A stretch of DNA of 64,000 nucleotides from Adiantum capillus-veneris. Lineage: Eukaryota; Streptophyta; Polypodiopsida; Polypodiales; Pteridaceae. The DNA lies in the NCBI GenBank assembly GCA_014529385.2, contig CM043955.1:141700640-141764639 (forward strand). The letters are read 5' to 3'. Both the position numbers and the translations under genes were made by a program. Shown in pieces: positions 1 through 64,000 of this stretch (the first letter of the stretch is position 1; the number at the start of each line of letters is the position of its first letter). The notes beneath the pieces were generated by a model. The model was not told where the DNA came from. It saw only the letters and a program-made list of their open reading frames with translations, and searched no databases.

Positions 1-1390
1 GCCTGAAGGCCATAGGGTCCTCTCTGTGCTAGTAAGAACCGATCTATTCTCTATATTGCCACCCTAATTCAGGCCATAGGGTCCCCTGTATGTTAGTAAG
101 AATCTCTCTATGCTCTACACATACTATGACCCCAAGGGCACAAGGTACCCTCTATGTTTTGAAGAAACCCTTCATGATGGTCTTTTGGCAACCTATGGAC
201 CCAAGGCCATAGGGTGCTCTCTATGATAGTAAAAACACTATTTTCTCTATATTGAGGAGACGTTGTGGGCTGAAGGCCATAGGTTCCCCTCTATGCTAGT
301 GAGAACCTCTGTTTTCTTTACGTTGACACCCTGAAGGCCATAGAGTTCCCTGTATGCTAGTAAGAAGCTCTCTATTCTCTATGCTCTATATTGATATCCT
401 ATGGCCCCAAGGCCACAAGGTGCCCTCATTGTTTCGAAAAAACCCTCATTGTTTTGGCACCCTATGGCCACATGTATAAAGCACTATTTGGTCTCTCTAT
501 GTTAGTAAGAACTGATCTATGCTCTATATTGGCACCGTACCCTATGGCCTGAAGGCCATAGTGTCCCCCCTATGCTAGTAAGTAACTCTCTATGTTCTAC
601 ACATCCTATGACCCAAGGCCAAAAGTTTCCCTCTATGTTTTGAAGAAACCCTTCATGAGGGTTTTTTGGCAACCTATGGACCCAGGGCCATGGGATTCTC
701 TCTATGCCATTGAGGAGACCTTGTGGGCTGAAGGCCATAGGGTCCCCTCTATGCTAGTAAGAACCTCTGTTTCTTTATGTTGACACCCTCTGGCCTGAAG
801 GCCATAGGGTTCCCTCTATGATAGTAAAAAGCTCTCTATGCTCTATGCTCTATATTGACATCCTATGGCCCCAAGGCCACAAGGTGCCATCATAGTTTCG
901 TAAAAACCCTCATTGTTTTGGCACATTATGGCCCCAAGTATAAAGCCCTATTTGGTCTCTCTATGCTAGTAAGAACCGATCTATGCTCTATATTGGGACC
1001 CTATGGCCATAGGGTCCCCTGTATGCTAGTAAGAACCTCTCTATGCTCTACACATCTTATGACCCTAAGGGCACAAGGTGCCCTGTATGTTTTAAAGAAA
1101 CCATTCATGATAGTTTTTTGGCAACCTATGGACCCAGGTCCATAGGGTGCTCTCTATGCCAGTAAAAATCACTATTTGCTCTATATTGAGGAGCCCTTGT
1201 GGGCTGAAGGCGGCCATAGGGTCCCCTCTATGCTAGTAAGAACCTCTGTTTTCTCTATATTGACACCCTGTGGTTTGAAGGCCATAGGGTTCCCTCTATG
1301 GTAGTAAGAAGCTCTCTATGCTTTTTGCTCTATGCTCTATATAGAGATCCTATGGCCTGAAGGCCACAAGGTGTCCTCATTGTTTCAGAT
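1..1390. repeat. Higher-order satellite, type 1 (about 465-bp period)
   Basis: The stretch is built from subunits around GGCCATAGGG, 'ctatgctagtaagaacc' and 'ctctatattg'. Marker GATCTAT(T/G)CTCTATATTG recurs at about 41, 513 and 978, and marker GTGGGCTGAAGGCCATAGG at about 265, 723 and 1199. That gives about three copies of a 458-476 bp higher-order unit. Short open frames here are by-products of the repeat and show no protein family. The left edge runs off the window. Confidence 0.85.
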
Positions 1391-2580
1391 GGAATGTAGG
1401 GCACCTTGTGACCCTAGGGAACATAGGGAATCCTATGGCCCTTGAGATTGTAGATTGTCACCCTATGCCCTTGGACCACAAGGTCTTTAGATGGGACAGA
1501 GGGCATCCAAGGGCCCAAGGGTGGCCTACGTACATAAGGTACATTATGGTGCATATTAACGGGCACCATGGCAGCCCCATGCACCTAGGGCTCTAGGGCC
1601 ATAGTATCTCCAAAAGGAACATAGGGAATCATATGGCCCTTGCGATTGTACATTGCCACCCTATGGCACTTGGGCCAAAGGGTCTTCAGATGGAACGTAG
1701 GGCACCTTGTGACCCTAGGGAACATAGGAATCCTATGGCCCTTCAGATTGTAGATTGTCACCCTATGGCCCTTGGGCCACAAGGTCTCTAGATGGGACGT
1801 AGGGCACCCTGTGATCCTATGGCTAGGGCCATAGGATCTTCAAAAAAACATATGGAACCCTATGGCCCTTGAGATTGTACATTGCCACCCTATGGCCCTT
1901 GGGCCACAAGGTCTCAAGATGGAACATAGGGCACCTTTTGATCCTATTGCCATAGGTTCCTTATGTTCCTTTTGGAGATTCTATGATGCTAGGGCCATAG
2001 GATCTTCAGAAGGAACATAGGGAACCATATGGCCCTTGAGATTGTACATTGTCATCCTATGGCCCTTGGGCCACAAGGTCTCTTGATGGGACATAGGGCA
2101 CCCTGTGATCCTATGTCCGTAGGGCCATATGTTCATTTTGGAGATCCTATAGCCCGAGGACCATAGGATCTCCAAAAGGAACATAGGGAACCCTGTGATC
2201 CTATGTGCGTAGGGCCATATGTTCATTTTGGAGATCCTATGGCCAGAGGACCATAGGATCTCCAAAAGGAACATAGGGAACCCTTAGGCCCTTGAGATTG
2301 TACATTGCCACCTTATGGCCCTTGGGCCAAAAGTTCTCTAGATGGGACATAGGGCACTAGTGCCATAGTGCCATATATATGTTTTGGAGATCCTATGGCC
2401 CTATGGCCATAGGATCTTCAATAGGAACATAGGGAACCCTATAACCCTTGAGATTGTACATTGTCACCCTATGGCCAGATGGGACATTGGTCACCCTATA
2501 GTACGATGTGAGACCACCTTATGGCCTTATGGTCATAGGGTGCCTTAGGGCCATATGTTACTCTTTAGTATGAGGTGAAA
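1391..2580. repeat. Degenerate tandem repeat, type 2 (GGCCATAGGATCT / GAGATTGTACATTG)
   Basis: Irregular tandem copies combine 'ggccataggatct', 'aacatagggaaccctatggccc', 'gagattgtacattg' and 'ggccacaaggtct'. The GAGATTGTACATTG marker appears near 1444, 1634, 1745, 1871, 2038, 2293 and 2450, so spacing varies from about 110 to 255 bp. It shares the CCTATGGCC core with the neighbouring arrays but has a different spacer. No coding potential was recognised. Confidence 0.8.
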
Positions 2581-2924
2581 CCCTATGTAGCCACACCATG
2601 TCTGCCCTTCTAAAGATTCTATGTCTAGTTTTATTTTAGTGACTACAAATGAATTTCAAGAAACTATATTACACCATATCTTACAAACACATATATAGTG
2701 TACACTTTCTTTCCCACCTTTTTACCTCTTTTTTTTCCCATCATCTTGCAAGTGAACCCTAATCCATCCTCATACAATAGCGCGCTCTACTTGTCCTCTT
2801 ACGTGTGCCCAACTCTCCACAACCCAATTACAGGTATCCATAGTTTTAGCATTTTCTGTAGTTATTGTTTTTCGTATTTGCACGTTTATAAATTTTTTCT
2901 AATTAGAGATTTTTGCAGTTAGAG
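2581..2924. other. Unassigned spacer
   Basis: Ordinary AT-rich sequence follows the end of the satellite. No gene, RNA or mobile element could be recognised. Confidence 0.5.
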
Positions 2925-3175
2925 TTTTACATTTTTACAGTATTAGGTCGCTTATGAGGAGTTTTCTGTTTTACAGATTTAAGTCCCTAATAAGAGTTTT
3001 TCGTTTTACAAATTTAAGTCCCTAATTAGTGTCTTCTGTTTTACATTTTTAGGTCTCTGATTAGAGTATTCTGTATTACAGTTTTAGATCTCTAATTAGA
3101 GATTTTTCTGTTTTATAGTTCTACAATCTACAGTTTTACAGTTTTAGAGATGTAATTAATGATTTTTGTTTATTG
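2925..3175. repeat. AT-rich minisatellite of about 40 bp
   Basis: About six diverged copies of a unit resembling 'gttttacagatttaagtccctaattagag' occur in a row, differing in length and in the T runs. No function is indicated. Confidence 0.7.
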
Positions 3176-4139
3176 TTTTAGAGAGAGGTGATTCACAACT
3201 TAGCTAAAATGTAATTAGATTAAGAACAGTTAAAACCGAATTAAGCAAAAAGATCAGGGTTTCTATAGGTTACCTGTGAGTAAATCTGTGTTTGATGAAG
3301 AGAGGCTGCAACAGTAGCAAGCAGTCACTTAGGTGTGTTGAGGCCGCGGCGATGATGGTAACAGATCAGTGTTTGGGAGGTCGCGGCAGCAGTCCTTCTG
3401 TTGAAGGTTGTGGCGATGGCTTCGCGTAGATCTGTGCGCGTCGCAACGATGGCGTAGAACTGTATGCGTAGGGAGAGAGGGAGAGAGAGACAGAGAAAGA
3501 CAAGCTCTGTGCAGGTTTTTGTGTAGGTTTCTAGCAAGAAACGAGAGAGAGAAAGAGAGCGACAGGCGAAAAAGATTGTGGTAGAGAGAGAAAGAGAGAG
3601 ATAAGGTTAGTTAGGTTAGGTTAGAAATTTAAAATTCGAATTTTGAATTTAGAGGCTATTCTCACGGGATTGCAGTCGAGATTACTAGAGTTCTAGGCTT
3701 TGTGCGAAAATGAGACATAACTCATCGGCTCCGAAATTGAAAGAGCTTTTCAAAAAAAAAAAAACGAGTATGGAAAAAAAAAAAAGTTGGTGCAAGGCTT
3801 TGTCAATGTCCATATCTTTTTAGTACGAGTGGAACGACACCCATGAAGCAAAATTTGACTCCAGAATCAAAATTTGCATAGTAAAAAATACACTAAAAAT
3901 AGCTAAATTTTAAAAAAATTATCCCAAAAATTGTGCGTTATTTTTTTGTCCGATATCAATAAGTGTATTTGAAAACCCATTGTGACAATGTTTGTCGTAG
4001 CGTTAAAAAAAAATTTAATTTTTCTTTAAAAATATATTTTTTTAATTTATATTTAAAAAAAAATTAAAATTTTTAAATTTTTTTTATTTATGCCACTTGC
4101 GGATATCCCTTGAATGGCCAAAATTATTATGAAGACACC
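3176..4139. other. Unassigned, purine-rich then very AT-rich spacer
   Basis: A GA-rich stretch (about 3470-3605), a short GGTTAG run (about 3604-3625) and poly-A/poly-T tracts (about 3750-4085) are visible. No open frame resembles a known protein. It separates the type 2 and type 3 arrays. Confidence 0.5.
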
Positions 4140-5500
4140 TCAACCACCCCCGGGCTCACACCATAGGGCAGCAATGTTGGAGGTCAAGGATCAAAGCGTG
4201 CACTCAGTTCCATTTGAAAATCCTATGTCCTAGGGTTTTCTTCTTCTATCTTATGAGATCCTTATGGCCCTACGGTGGCAATGTGAAAGCTTGTGGACCT
4301 AGAGCCATAGGGTGGCAATGTATAAGCTCAAGAGCCATAAGTTGCCCTATATTCCATTTGAAAATCCTATGGCCCTAGGGTTTAGGGGTGACAATGGATA
4401 AGCTCCAATACATAGCCCTATGTTCCAGTTGGAGATCCTATGGCCCTAGGTCCACGACAATGTATAAGCTCAAGAGCCATACGTTGCCCTACTTTCTAGT
4501 TGGAGATTCTATGGACCTAGGGTCATGGGGTGGCAATATGTAAGCTCAAGGGCCATAGGGTGCCACATGTTCCATATGGAGATCCTACGGTCCTAGGGCC
4601 ATGGGGTGGCAATGTATAAGCTCAATGGCCATACATTGCCTATGTTCCATTCGGAAATCCTATGGCCCTAGGGTAATGGGGTGGCAATGTATAAGCTCAA
4701 GGGCCATAGGGTGCCATATGTCCCATATAGAGATCATATGGCCCTAGGGCCATGGGGTTGCATTGATATCTTGGCCACCTTTGAACCCGCACCCTTGAGC
4801 TTAGGGGCCTTAGGTTGTCTTATTGTATGTTGTGAGATCTTGTGGCCCTAGGGACATAGGGTGGCAATCTATAAGCTCAAGGACCATACATTGCCTATGT
4901 TCCATTTGGAAATCCTATGGCCCACGGTCATGGGGTGGCAATGTATAAGCTCAAGGGCCATAGGGTGCCACATGTTCCATATAGAGATCCTATGGCCCTA
5001 GGGCCACGGGGCTATATTGATATCTTGGCCACCTTTGACATCTTGGCCATAGGTTGTCTTTTTGTATGTTGTGAGATCTTGTGGCCCTAGGGCCATAGTG
5101 TGTCAATGTATAAGCTCAAGGGCCATACATTGTCCTATGTTCCATTTGGAAATCCTATGGCCACAGGGCCATGGGGCTGCATTGACATCTTGACCACCCT
5201 TGAACTCACACCCTTGGGCTTAGGGCCATAGGTTGTCTTTTTGTATGTTTTGAAGTCTTGTGGCCCTAGGGCCATAGGGTGGCAATGTATAAACTCAAGG
5301 GCCATACGTTGCCCTATGTTCCATTTGGAAATCCTATAGCCCTAGGATCATGGGGTTGCAATGTATAAGCTCAAGGGCCATACATTGCCGCATGTTTCAT
5401 ATGCCGATCCTATGGCCCTAGGGTCATGGGGTCAAGGGGCATACATTGCCGTATGTTTCATTTGGAGATCTTATGGCCCTAGGGTCATGGGGTGCCATAG
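4140..5500. repeat. Tandem repeat, type 3 (GGCAATGTATAAGCTCAAGG)
   Basis: A roughly 75-180 bp unit recurs, with 'ggcaatgtataagctcaag', 'ggccata(c/g)(g/a)ttgcc', 'tgttccatttggaaatcctatggccc' and 'agggccatggggt'. A variant block with 'gatatcttggccacc' and 'ttgtatgttgtgagatcttgtggcc' recurs at about 4770, 5030 and 5190. The CCTATGGCC core is shared with types 1 and 2, so all three look like one diverging satellite family. Confidence 0.8.
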
Positions 5501-5870
5501 GATGTATATATACTTGACATGAAACTCCTTATGGCCCTAAGGCCATAGGATGTATATATACTTGACATGAAACTCCGTGAGGTGATCTTGAGGACAACCC
5601 TATGGCCTTCAGGCCTTAGGGAGCTAATATAGAGCAAATAGTGCTTTATACCAGCATAGAGAGCTATGGCCCTGGGGCCATAGCAAAACAATGAGGGTTT
5701 TTTGGAAACAATGAGGGCACCTTGTGGTCTAGGGGCCATAGGAAGTCAATATAGATCATAGAGCATAGACGATAGAGCATAGAGCACAAAGAGATTCTTA
5801 GTAGCATAGAGGGAACCCTATGACCTTCAGGCCACAGGGTGCTTCTCATGAAACACCTACATACATACTT
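5497..5870 (-). repeat. Inverted block of type 1 satellite
   Basis: A 47-bp direct duplication ('ggatgtatatatacttgacatg', about 5500 and 5548) leads into sequence that reads as type 1 satellite on the minus strand. Recognisable pieces are 'caatgagggttttttgg', 'gcaccttgtgg', 'aatatagagcaaatagtgctttata' and 'accctatggccttcaggcc'. It is opposite in orientation to the array at 1-1390. Confidence 0.7.
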
Positions 5871-5947
5871 GTTATGCTTTATGCTACATAAATCAATATA
5901 CTCTGCAAGCGGTTTGTTTAACAAATATTCTTGCAAATCTTGCAGGT

Positions 5948-6826
5948 ATGGCTAATTTCAATCGTGGTGATAGAGTGTGCATGTTTGTAGCGACACAAAA
6001 GGTTGCCATTGGGACTGTATTTGAAATAAATCCAAGTGCATATTGTTCTGGCATGCTTATTGGGGAAGGCAATATATGGGTGTCAGTTGATTTGTGTTTT
6101 GAAAAGAAAGCACTCATCCCTTTTCCAACAATGGATGCATTGACAATGGGAGATGCTTTTCATACTATTGTGAAATGGAGTAGTGGGTGGTTGCAACATA
6201 TAGATGAGATGCAGTACAAAGGGGCTTCTATGCATGAGGCTGACAAAGCAGAAGGAGCATTGGATGCACAATGTAATGGAATGATCTACACAGAGGTTTG
6301 GAAGGATAAGAGGGTTCAACTTTGGGATGAAAGCAAAACACATGTAGTAGCCGAAGGGGTTGTCATGTATGTGTGTCCGTTTGACTCTGTAAACTTTGGT
6401 GAGCTAGGTGAAGATAACATTGGTATTGGTATCGAAACATCCTATGCAGATGAGGCTACTATTTCTGCAAAAGCTAGTGTATGCAGCATTAATCTAGTTT
6501 GTTGGCCTATCAAGAGAGTGACAACTATGGATGGAAAAGAATTGTTATGCTATGAGGATCTACATGCTATGCATGCGTTACAAGACACATGCATTGAATC
6601 AGCTTATTTAGTAGAGCCTATTTCAAAAAAGTGGAAATATTGCTTTGTAAATAGGAAGCCAAAAATGTCAGTGAAAGCTTCTAAGAGATCCAATCAAGCA
6701 TCTCTAGCATCTGTCCAGCTTGTTTCAACCATAGATTGTTGTTCCAAAAGGTGTTGTCAATATGCCAATCGAGATAAGGTCATGGCTATTCGCAATGAAT
6801 TTTTGGGGACAGAGTTTGCAAAATAG
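5948..6826 (+). pseudogene. DUF8039-like N-terminal half of a DUF8039/DUF7869-type protein
   Basis: An open frame of 292 codons. Residues about 17-75 resemble the plant DUF8039 pattern: a VAIGTVF start, a GMLIGEGNIWVSVD core, then a proline-rich step and GDAF before a tryptophan. Near the end lies a CCSKRCC cluster. The frame then breaks: a run of five T at about 6797-6801 reads as RNEF followed by LGT, whereas the overlapping frame gives FWGQS, the form expected to continue the protein. I infer a one-base insertion there. Directly upstream, 'tcttgcag|gtATG' looks like a splice acceptor, so this could be an internal exon rather than a true start. The family link is recalled from similarity of pattern and was not searched. 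The role is unknown; such genes are often multicopy and transposon-like. Confidence 0.55.
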
Positions 6827-8197
6827 AACAAACTATGTGTATGATACAATGTTGACTGCATGGCATGAGAACAAAACAACTACAAAGACATGCTATGTGT
6901 TTTCTTTTAATGGCAGTGAGGTTTGCAGTAGAGCTTGGTACAAAATTCATGGCATTCCAAAAACTTCATTTTATCGTTACCCTGAACATTTTGAGAATGG
7001 GGTTAGACGCTCAGTGCATGGTAATGATGGTGTCATGAGAAAAGGAAGAGACCATACAGAAATGGGAAGGGCATTGATGCGCTCTTTGGTTGATAAAAAC
7101 TCGGAGAGAATGCCACATAAGAGTAGAACCATGGAAGATGGTACTAGGAAAACTTTGCTTGCAATACCAAACACGTACAAGCAAGTAGACATTTTACATG
7201 ATGTCAATAAAACACTTGATAGTATGAGTCTCAAGCCAATGTCTAGCACAACATTCAATAGGATTTGGAATACAGAGTTTGCTAATGTGACATTGTCAAA
7301 AATAAGTGAGTTCTCCAAATGTGTTGTGTATAGTCGGATAAAGTCTCAACTAGAGTCAACAAAGGATGACGAGATGATTGCACGTTTGAAGGATGAACGT
7401 CGAATTCACATGTTGCAACAACAAAGTTGTAGGAATGTGTACTACACCTGGCGTAAGTTCTCCCAGTTGCAAAAGGATAAGTATTTATGCATTATACATG
7501 ATAAAATGGATCAAAAAAAGACAGCAATACCTAGGTTGCGTGTAAACTCAAAAGATTATGCGAATGCATATCAATTACAAGTATCATTAACAGGTGTGAT
7601 AACACATGGACATGGTCATGGAATGTATGGTTACTTCTCACTTAATAGTCTATGGCCTTCAGATCCCAATGCTACAATTGGTTCCCTTGCATTATGCTTA
7701 CAGAATCTGGAAAGAACAGAAAAACATGGACTAAGAGATTTATGCCATGACGGTATGCCACGCAACAATGTAATGTTATTCAATGCATTGAACTAAAGGA
7801 GAGCACTAGACCTCCGAAACAAAATGAAGCAAGAGCGTGAGAGGAATGCATCAACAATGACACCACCGTTGGCCATCCAAGGATGTAATGAAGAGATTGT
7901 ACATATACAATCAACTTCCTCTCAATGTGTTGTGGATACCATATCCACTCCTGTATTTCAAAAATTGCCTAAGAATCTTTTGCTGCAGTTAGATAATTGT
8001 GCAGGAGAGAATAAAAATCGATATTTATTTGCATACTTATCCTTGTTAGTAGCAAAAGGAGTTTTCAAAACCGTACATTTGGGATTCTTAACGGTGGGTC
8101 ATACACATGAGGACATAGATGCAATGTTTAGTAGATTCTCAGAAAGATTGCGAACAGGAATGATTCTTTAGTTTTTGACCTGCATAGAGCCATAGAG
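6762..8197 (+). pseudogene. DUF7869-like C-terminal half, broken by a stop and frameshifts
   Basis: Two open blocks lie in one frame: 6762-7796 (344 codons) and 7824-8171 (115 codons), separated by an in-frame TAA at 7794-7796. Block one carries VCSRAWYKIHGI, then KMDQKKTAIPRL. Block two carries LLQLDNCAGENKNRYLF and VGHTHEDIDAMFSRFS. These D / DNC..ENKNRY / HTHEDID blocks are the hallmark I associate with DUF7869, and their spacing resembles an RNase H-like DDE nuclease core; that activity is an inference. Near 8155 the frame shifts again: the next frame reads LVFDLHRAIE and stops at a clean donor GAG|GTAAGT (8198). It could be a decayed transposase-like gene or one with sequence errors. Later exons were not recognised. 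Confidence 0.55.
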
Positions 8198-8392
8198 GTA
8201 AGTGAAGGTCTTTGGTGCAAATTATGGTCGTCCGATGAATTGTGGGTATATGGCACGTGTATGGAAGAGATTATTTATGTTTAGGTTTGGTTTTGATATT
8301 CCTTTTTGGAGAGGTGGATATGGCACCTACCTTTTTAGGCCAAAAACAGGGCTATACACAACAAAGATATATATATATATATAGGAGGGTCT

Positions 8393-8394
<2 letters not shown>
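8198..8394. other. Spacer after the DUF7869-like ORF
   Basis: This would be intron sequence if the GTAAGT at 8198 is used as a donor. A short TATATA run lies at about 8370-8382. Nothing else was recognised. Confidence 0.4.

Positions 8395-8454
<60 letters not shown>
8395..8454. repeat. Homopolymer of 60 G
   Basis: An uninterrupted run of G from 8395 to 8454, followed by A and GGGG. It can form G-quadruplexes and is hard to sequence, so the exact length may be an assembly estimate. Confidence 0.9.
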
Positions 8455-8455
<1 letters not shown>

Positions 8456-8515
8456 GAGGGGATAAGGGGCTAGTGATTGCCCACATGGGGAGACCTATGC
8501 TCTACATAAACTCCC

Positions 8516-8681
8516 TCCCTCCCTCTCTCTTTGTTGGCACCGATTTCACACACACACGCACTCTCTATCTCTCTCATCCCTCTTGTCTTCTCTATCTCCT
8601 CCTCTTAACTACACCCTGTTGGCCAAATCTAAACACACACACTCCCACCTACACACATCAATACACTGTCACTTTCTCACA

Positions 8682-8714
<33 letters not shown>
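8516..8714. repeat. CT/CA-rich microsatellite region
   Basis: Interrupted CCCT, CACACA and CTCT tracts lead into an unbroken (CT)n at about 8684-8714. Confidence 0.85.
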
Positions 8715-8717
<3 letters not shown>

Positions 8718-8889
8718 CACCTTGCGAACGAGCACAATGCCTGTGCCTTTTTAAGTTTGTCAATGGGTCCTTTCATGATTTAAAAGCTTCCCATGTGGTG
8801 TTTTAGAATGCCAATGTGACTTCTCAACTTTATGGACATGGGAGGAGATGGGATCTACGATGGGATGATTGAGCATTGTAGATCTCGAA

Positions 8890-9100
8890 CAAAGTAAACT
8901 TGAGAAAATGTAAACTTGGGTATCCATCGAGTTTACTTCCCTCCCTTTGTCCCCCCACCCCACCCCGTCAAAGGACTAAGCCCACAACTTAAGGGATGAG
9001 AGCGATGCGACCTATCCACATCGCCACAAACATCGTTCGCAAGTTGTAAGTATCTCAAGGGGAGGAAGTAAACTTTTGTACCCAAGTTTACTTCCACAAC
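8890..9100. repeat. Short inverted repeat around GTAAACTTGGGTA
   Basis: The arm at about 8909-8939 (GTAAACTTGGGTA then GTTTACTTCC) is mirrored by GGAAGTAAACTT then TACCCAAGTTTAC at about 9064-9091. The loop is about 125 bp. It may be the remains of a small foldback element; no target duplication was identified. Confidence 0.55.
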
Positions 9101-9360
9101 AATATCTTTGATGCTCGATTAATGTCAGAGCCTTAGATTCAATGCTCGAAAAAAACCTAGGTTTAGTGTAATCCCACCTACAACTTTTGAAGTTTACCTC
9201 TAAATTTTATATTTGAAGGTGAGAAAACCTACAAAATTTTGAAAAAATTAGTATAATTTGGTGTAAAAACCTTCAAAATTTTGTCAATTTACCTCTACTG
9301 TTTCACATATGTAGGTTTGCCAAGTTTTTGAAAAAGGGCCTTTTGATCCCATCTACCATG
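9101..9360. other. AT-rich upstream region of the CRK gene
   Basis: Repeated short phrases such as 'ttcaaaattttg' and 'ttacctcta' occur, partly in inverted orientation. No gene was recognised. Confidence 0.4.
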
Positions 9361-9368
9361 CTCATGTG

Positions 9369-9418
9369 TTATATATGCGTTGAATTTTCTCGAATTGAAA
9401 AGAGGACAACCTGGTCAA
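9369..9418 (+). promoter_or_regulatory. Candidate CRK core promoter (TATA box, W-box)
   Basis: TTATATATGC at about 9369-9378 lies about 140 bp upstream of the ATG at 9517, a normal distance for a plant TATA box plus a short leader. GGTCAA at 9413-9418 is the complement of the W-box core TTGACC, the WRKY site common in CRK promoters; here it lies downstream of the TATA box. The transcription start is unproven. Confidence 0.4.
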
Positions 9419-9516
9419 AATTGGAATTCAGCGGTTGTTCAAAGAGGGGCCAGCCTCTGAAGCTGGATCAAGTAGCCTTCACTTTGAGAAGTCCTGAATC
9501 CCTTTAGCTAGTGGGC

Positions 9517-63677
<54,161 letters not shown>

Positions 63678-64000
63678 GTATCTCTCTCTCTCTCTCTCTC
63701 TCTCTGTGGTCTGATAGGTCATTTTGGCCTTTTGAAGACGTTTAATAGAACATTTCATTTCATTTCATTTCTCTCTCCATACACACACAAAGGAGCTGAT
63801 TTCTATCACTTGAAAAACCCCTAAGAATGCCCAAATGGTACCAATTCTGAGGGCAACTGCATGAGTGAAATACATAGCAGGCCTGAAGGCAACATTTGAA
63901 GAACCATATACAACTAGCCACATGGGCAAAAACTGAGAATTGAATTGAAAAGAGCAGGGTAAAAAAACTTCAACATAGAGTAACAATTGCTTGGCTACCT
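63678..64000 (+). other. Start of CRK intron 6
   Basis: GTATCT is followed by a (TC)n run (about 63681-63705) and unique sequence. No further exon is visible before the window ends. Confidence 0.7.

Noticed and set aside
1408-2274. Several open frames of 60-97 codons in the satellite
   Set aside because: They repeat the satellite unit in translation (GHRI, LWPKGHR and similar), have no family motif and occur on both strands.
8242-8754. A 170-codon frame with a long glycine run
   Set aside because: It is a translation of the 60-G homopolymer and CT/CA microsatellites and has no real protein features.

Overview
This is a window of nuclear DNA from a land plant with a large, retrotransposon-rich genome. 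The evidence is a cysteine-rich receptor-like kinase (CRK) with plant-style split exons, Ty1/copia and Ty3/gypsy elements primed by initiator tRNA-Met, an L1-type LINE, Mutator-type miniature elements and many long (AG)n/(CT)n arrays. The very long introns, and an ORF resembling the DUF8039/DUF7869 group, make a non-flowering vascular plant (fern or gymnosperm) my best guess. That is an inference; the species cannot be read from the window.

Layout. 1-5.9 kb: tandem and higher-order satellite built on palindromic CCTATGGCC/GGCCATAGG cores, broken by an AT-rich spacer at 2.6-4.1 kb. 5.95-8.2 kb: a decayed ORF pair of DUF8039/DUF7869 type. 8.2-9.4 kb: spacer with a 60-nt poly-G run and microsatellites. 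9.517 kb to beyond the window end: one plus-strand CRK gene. Its six visible exons (9517-10318, 43978-44088, 44194-44351, 62895-63105, 63230-63467, 63548-63677) join in phase to 550 codons: signal peptide, two Gnk2 domains, transmembrane segment and most of an RD kinase domain. The final exon or exons lie past the window.

Almost everything from 10.3 to 62.9 kb is therefore intron. Intron 1 (33,659 bp) holds a Mutator-type MITE with a 9-bp target duplication, a complete minus-strand copia element with 227-bp LTRs and a CAAGT duplication (19.0-24.2 kb), a second decayed copia of the same family (26.1-31.1 kb) inserted into an older plus-strand copia (24.6-26.1 and 32.65-33.8 kb), a minus-strand LINE (37.2-38.9 kb), a plus-strand gypsy pol remnant (39.3-41.5 kb) and a LINE ORF1-like zinc-knuckle remnant (43.2-43.7 kb). 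Intron 3 (18,543 bp) holds a gypsy gag fragment, a non-autonomous LTR element whose LTRs start with the palindrome TGTCACGTGACA (45.1-49.0 kb), an inverted truncated relative (49.0-50.7 kb), a long inverted repeat (51.0-52.2 kb), a minus-strand gypsy pol remnant (55.2-58.0 kb) split by a solo LTR (AATTC duplication) and a second MITE, and an LTR element whose LTRs carry telomere-like TTAGGG/TTTAGGG arrays (58.7-61.9 kb).

The CRK is the only plausible functional host gene. If all its exons are spliced together, its primary transcript crosses at least seven LTR-element bodies or remnants, which raises questions about intronic heterochromatin, premature polyadenylation and hairpin RNA. No tRNA, rRNA, CRISPR or bacterial-type features were seen.
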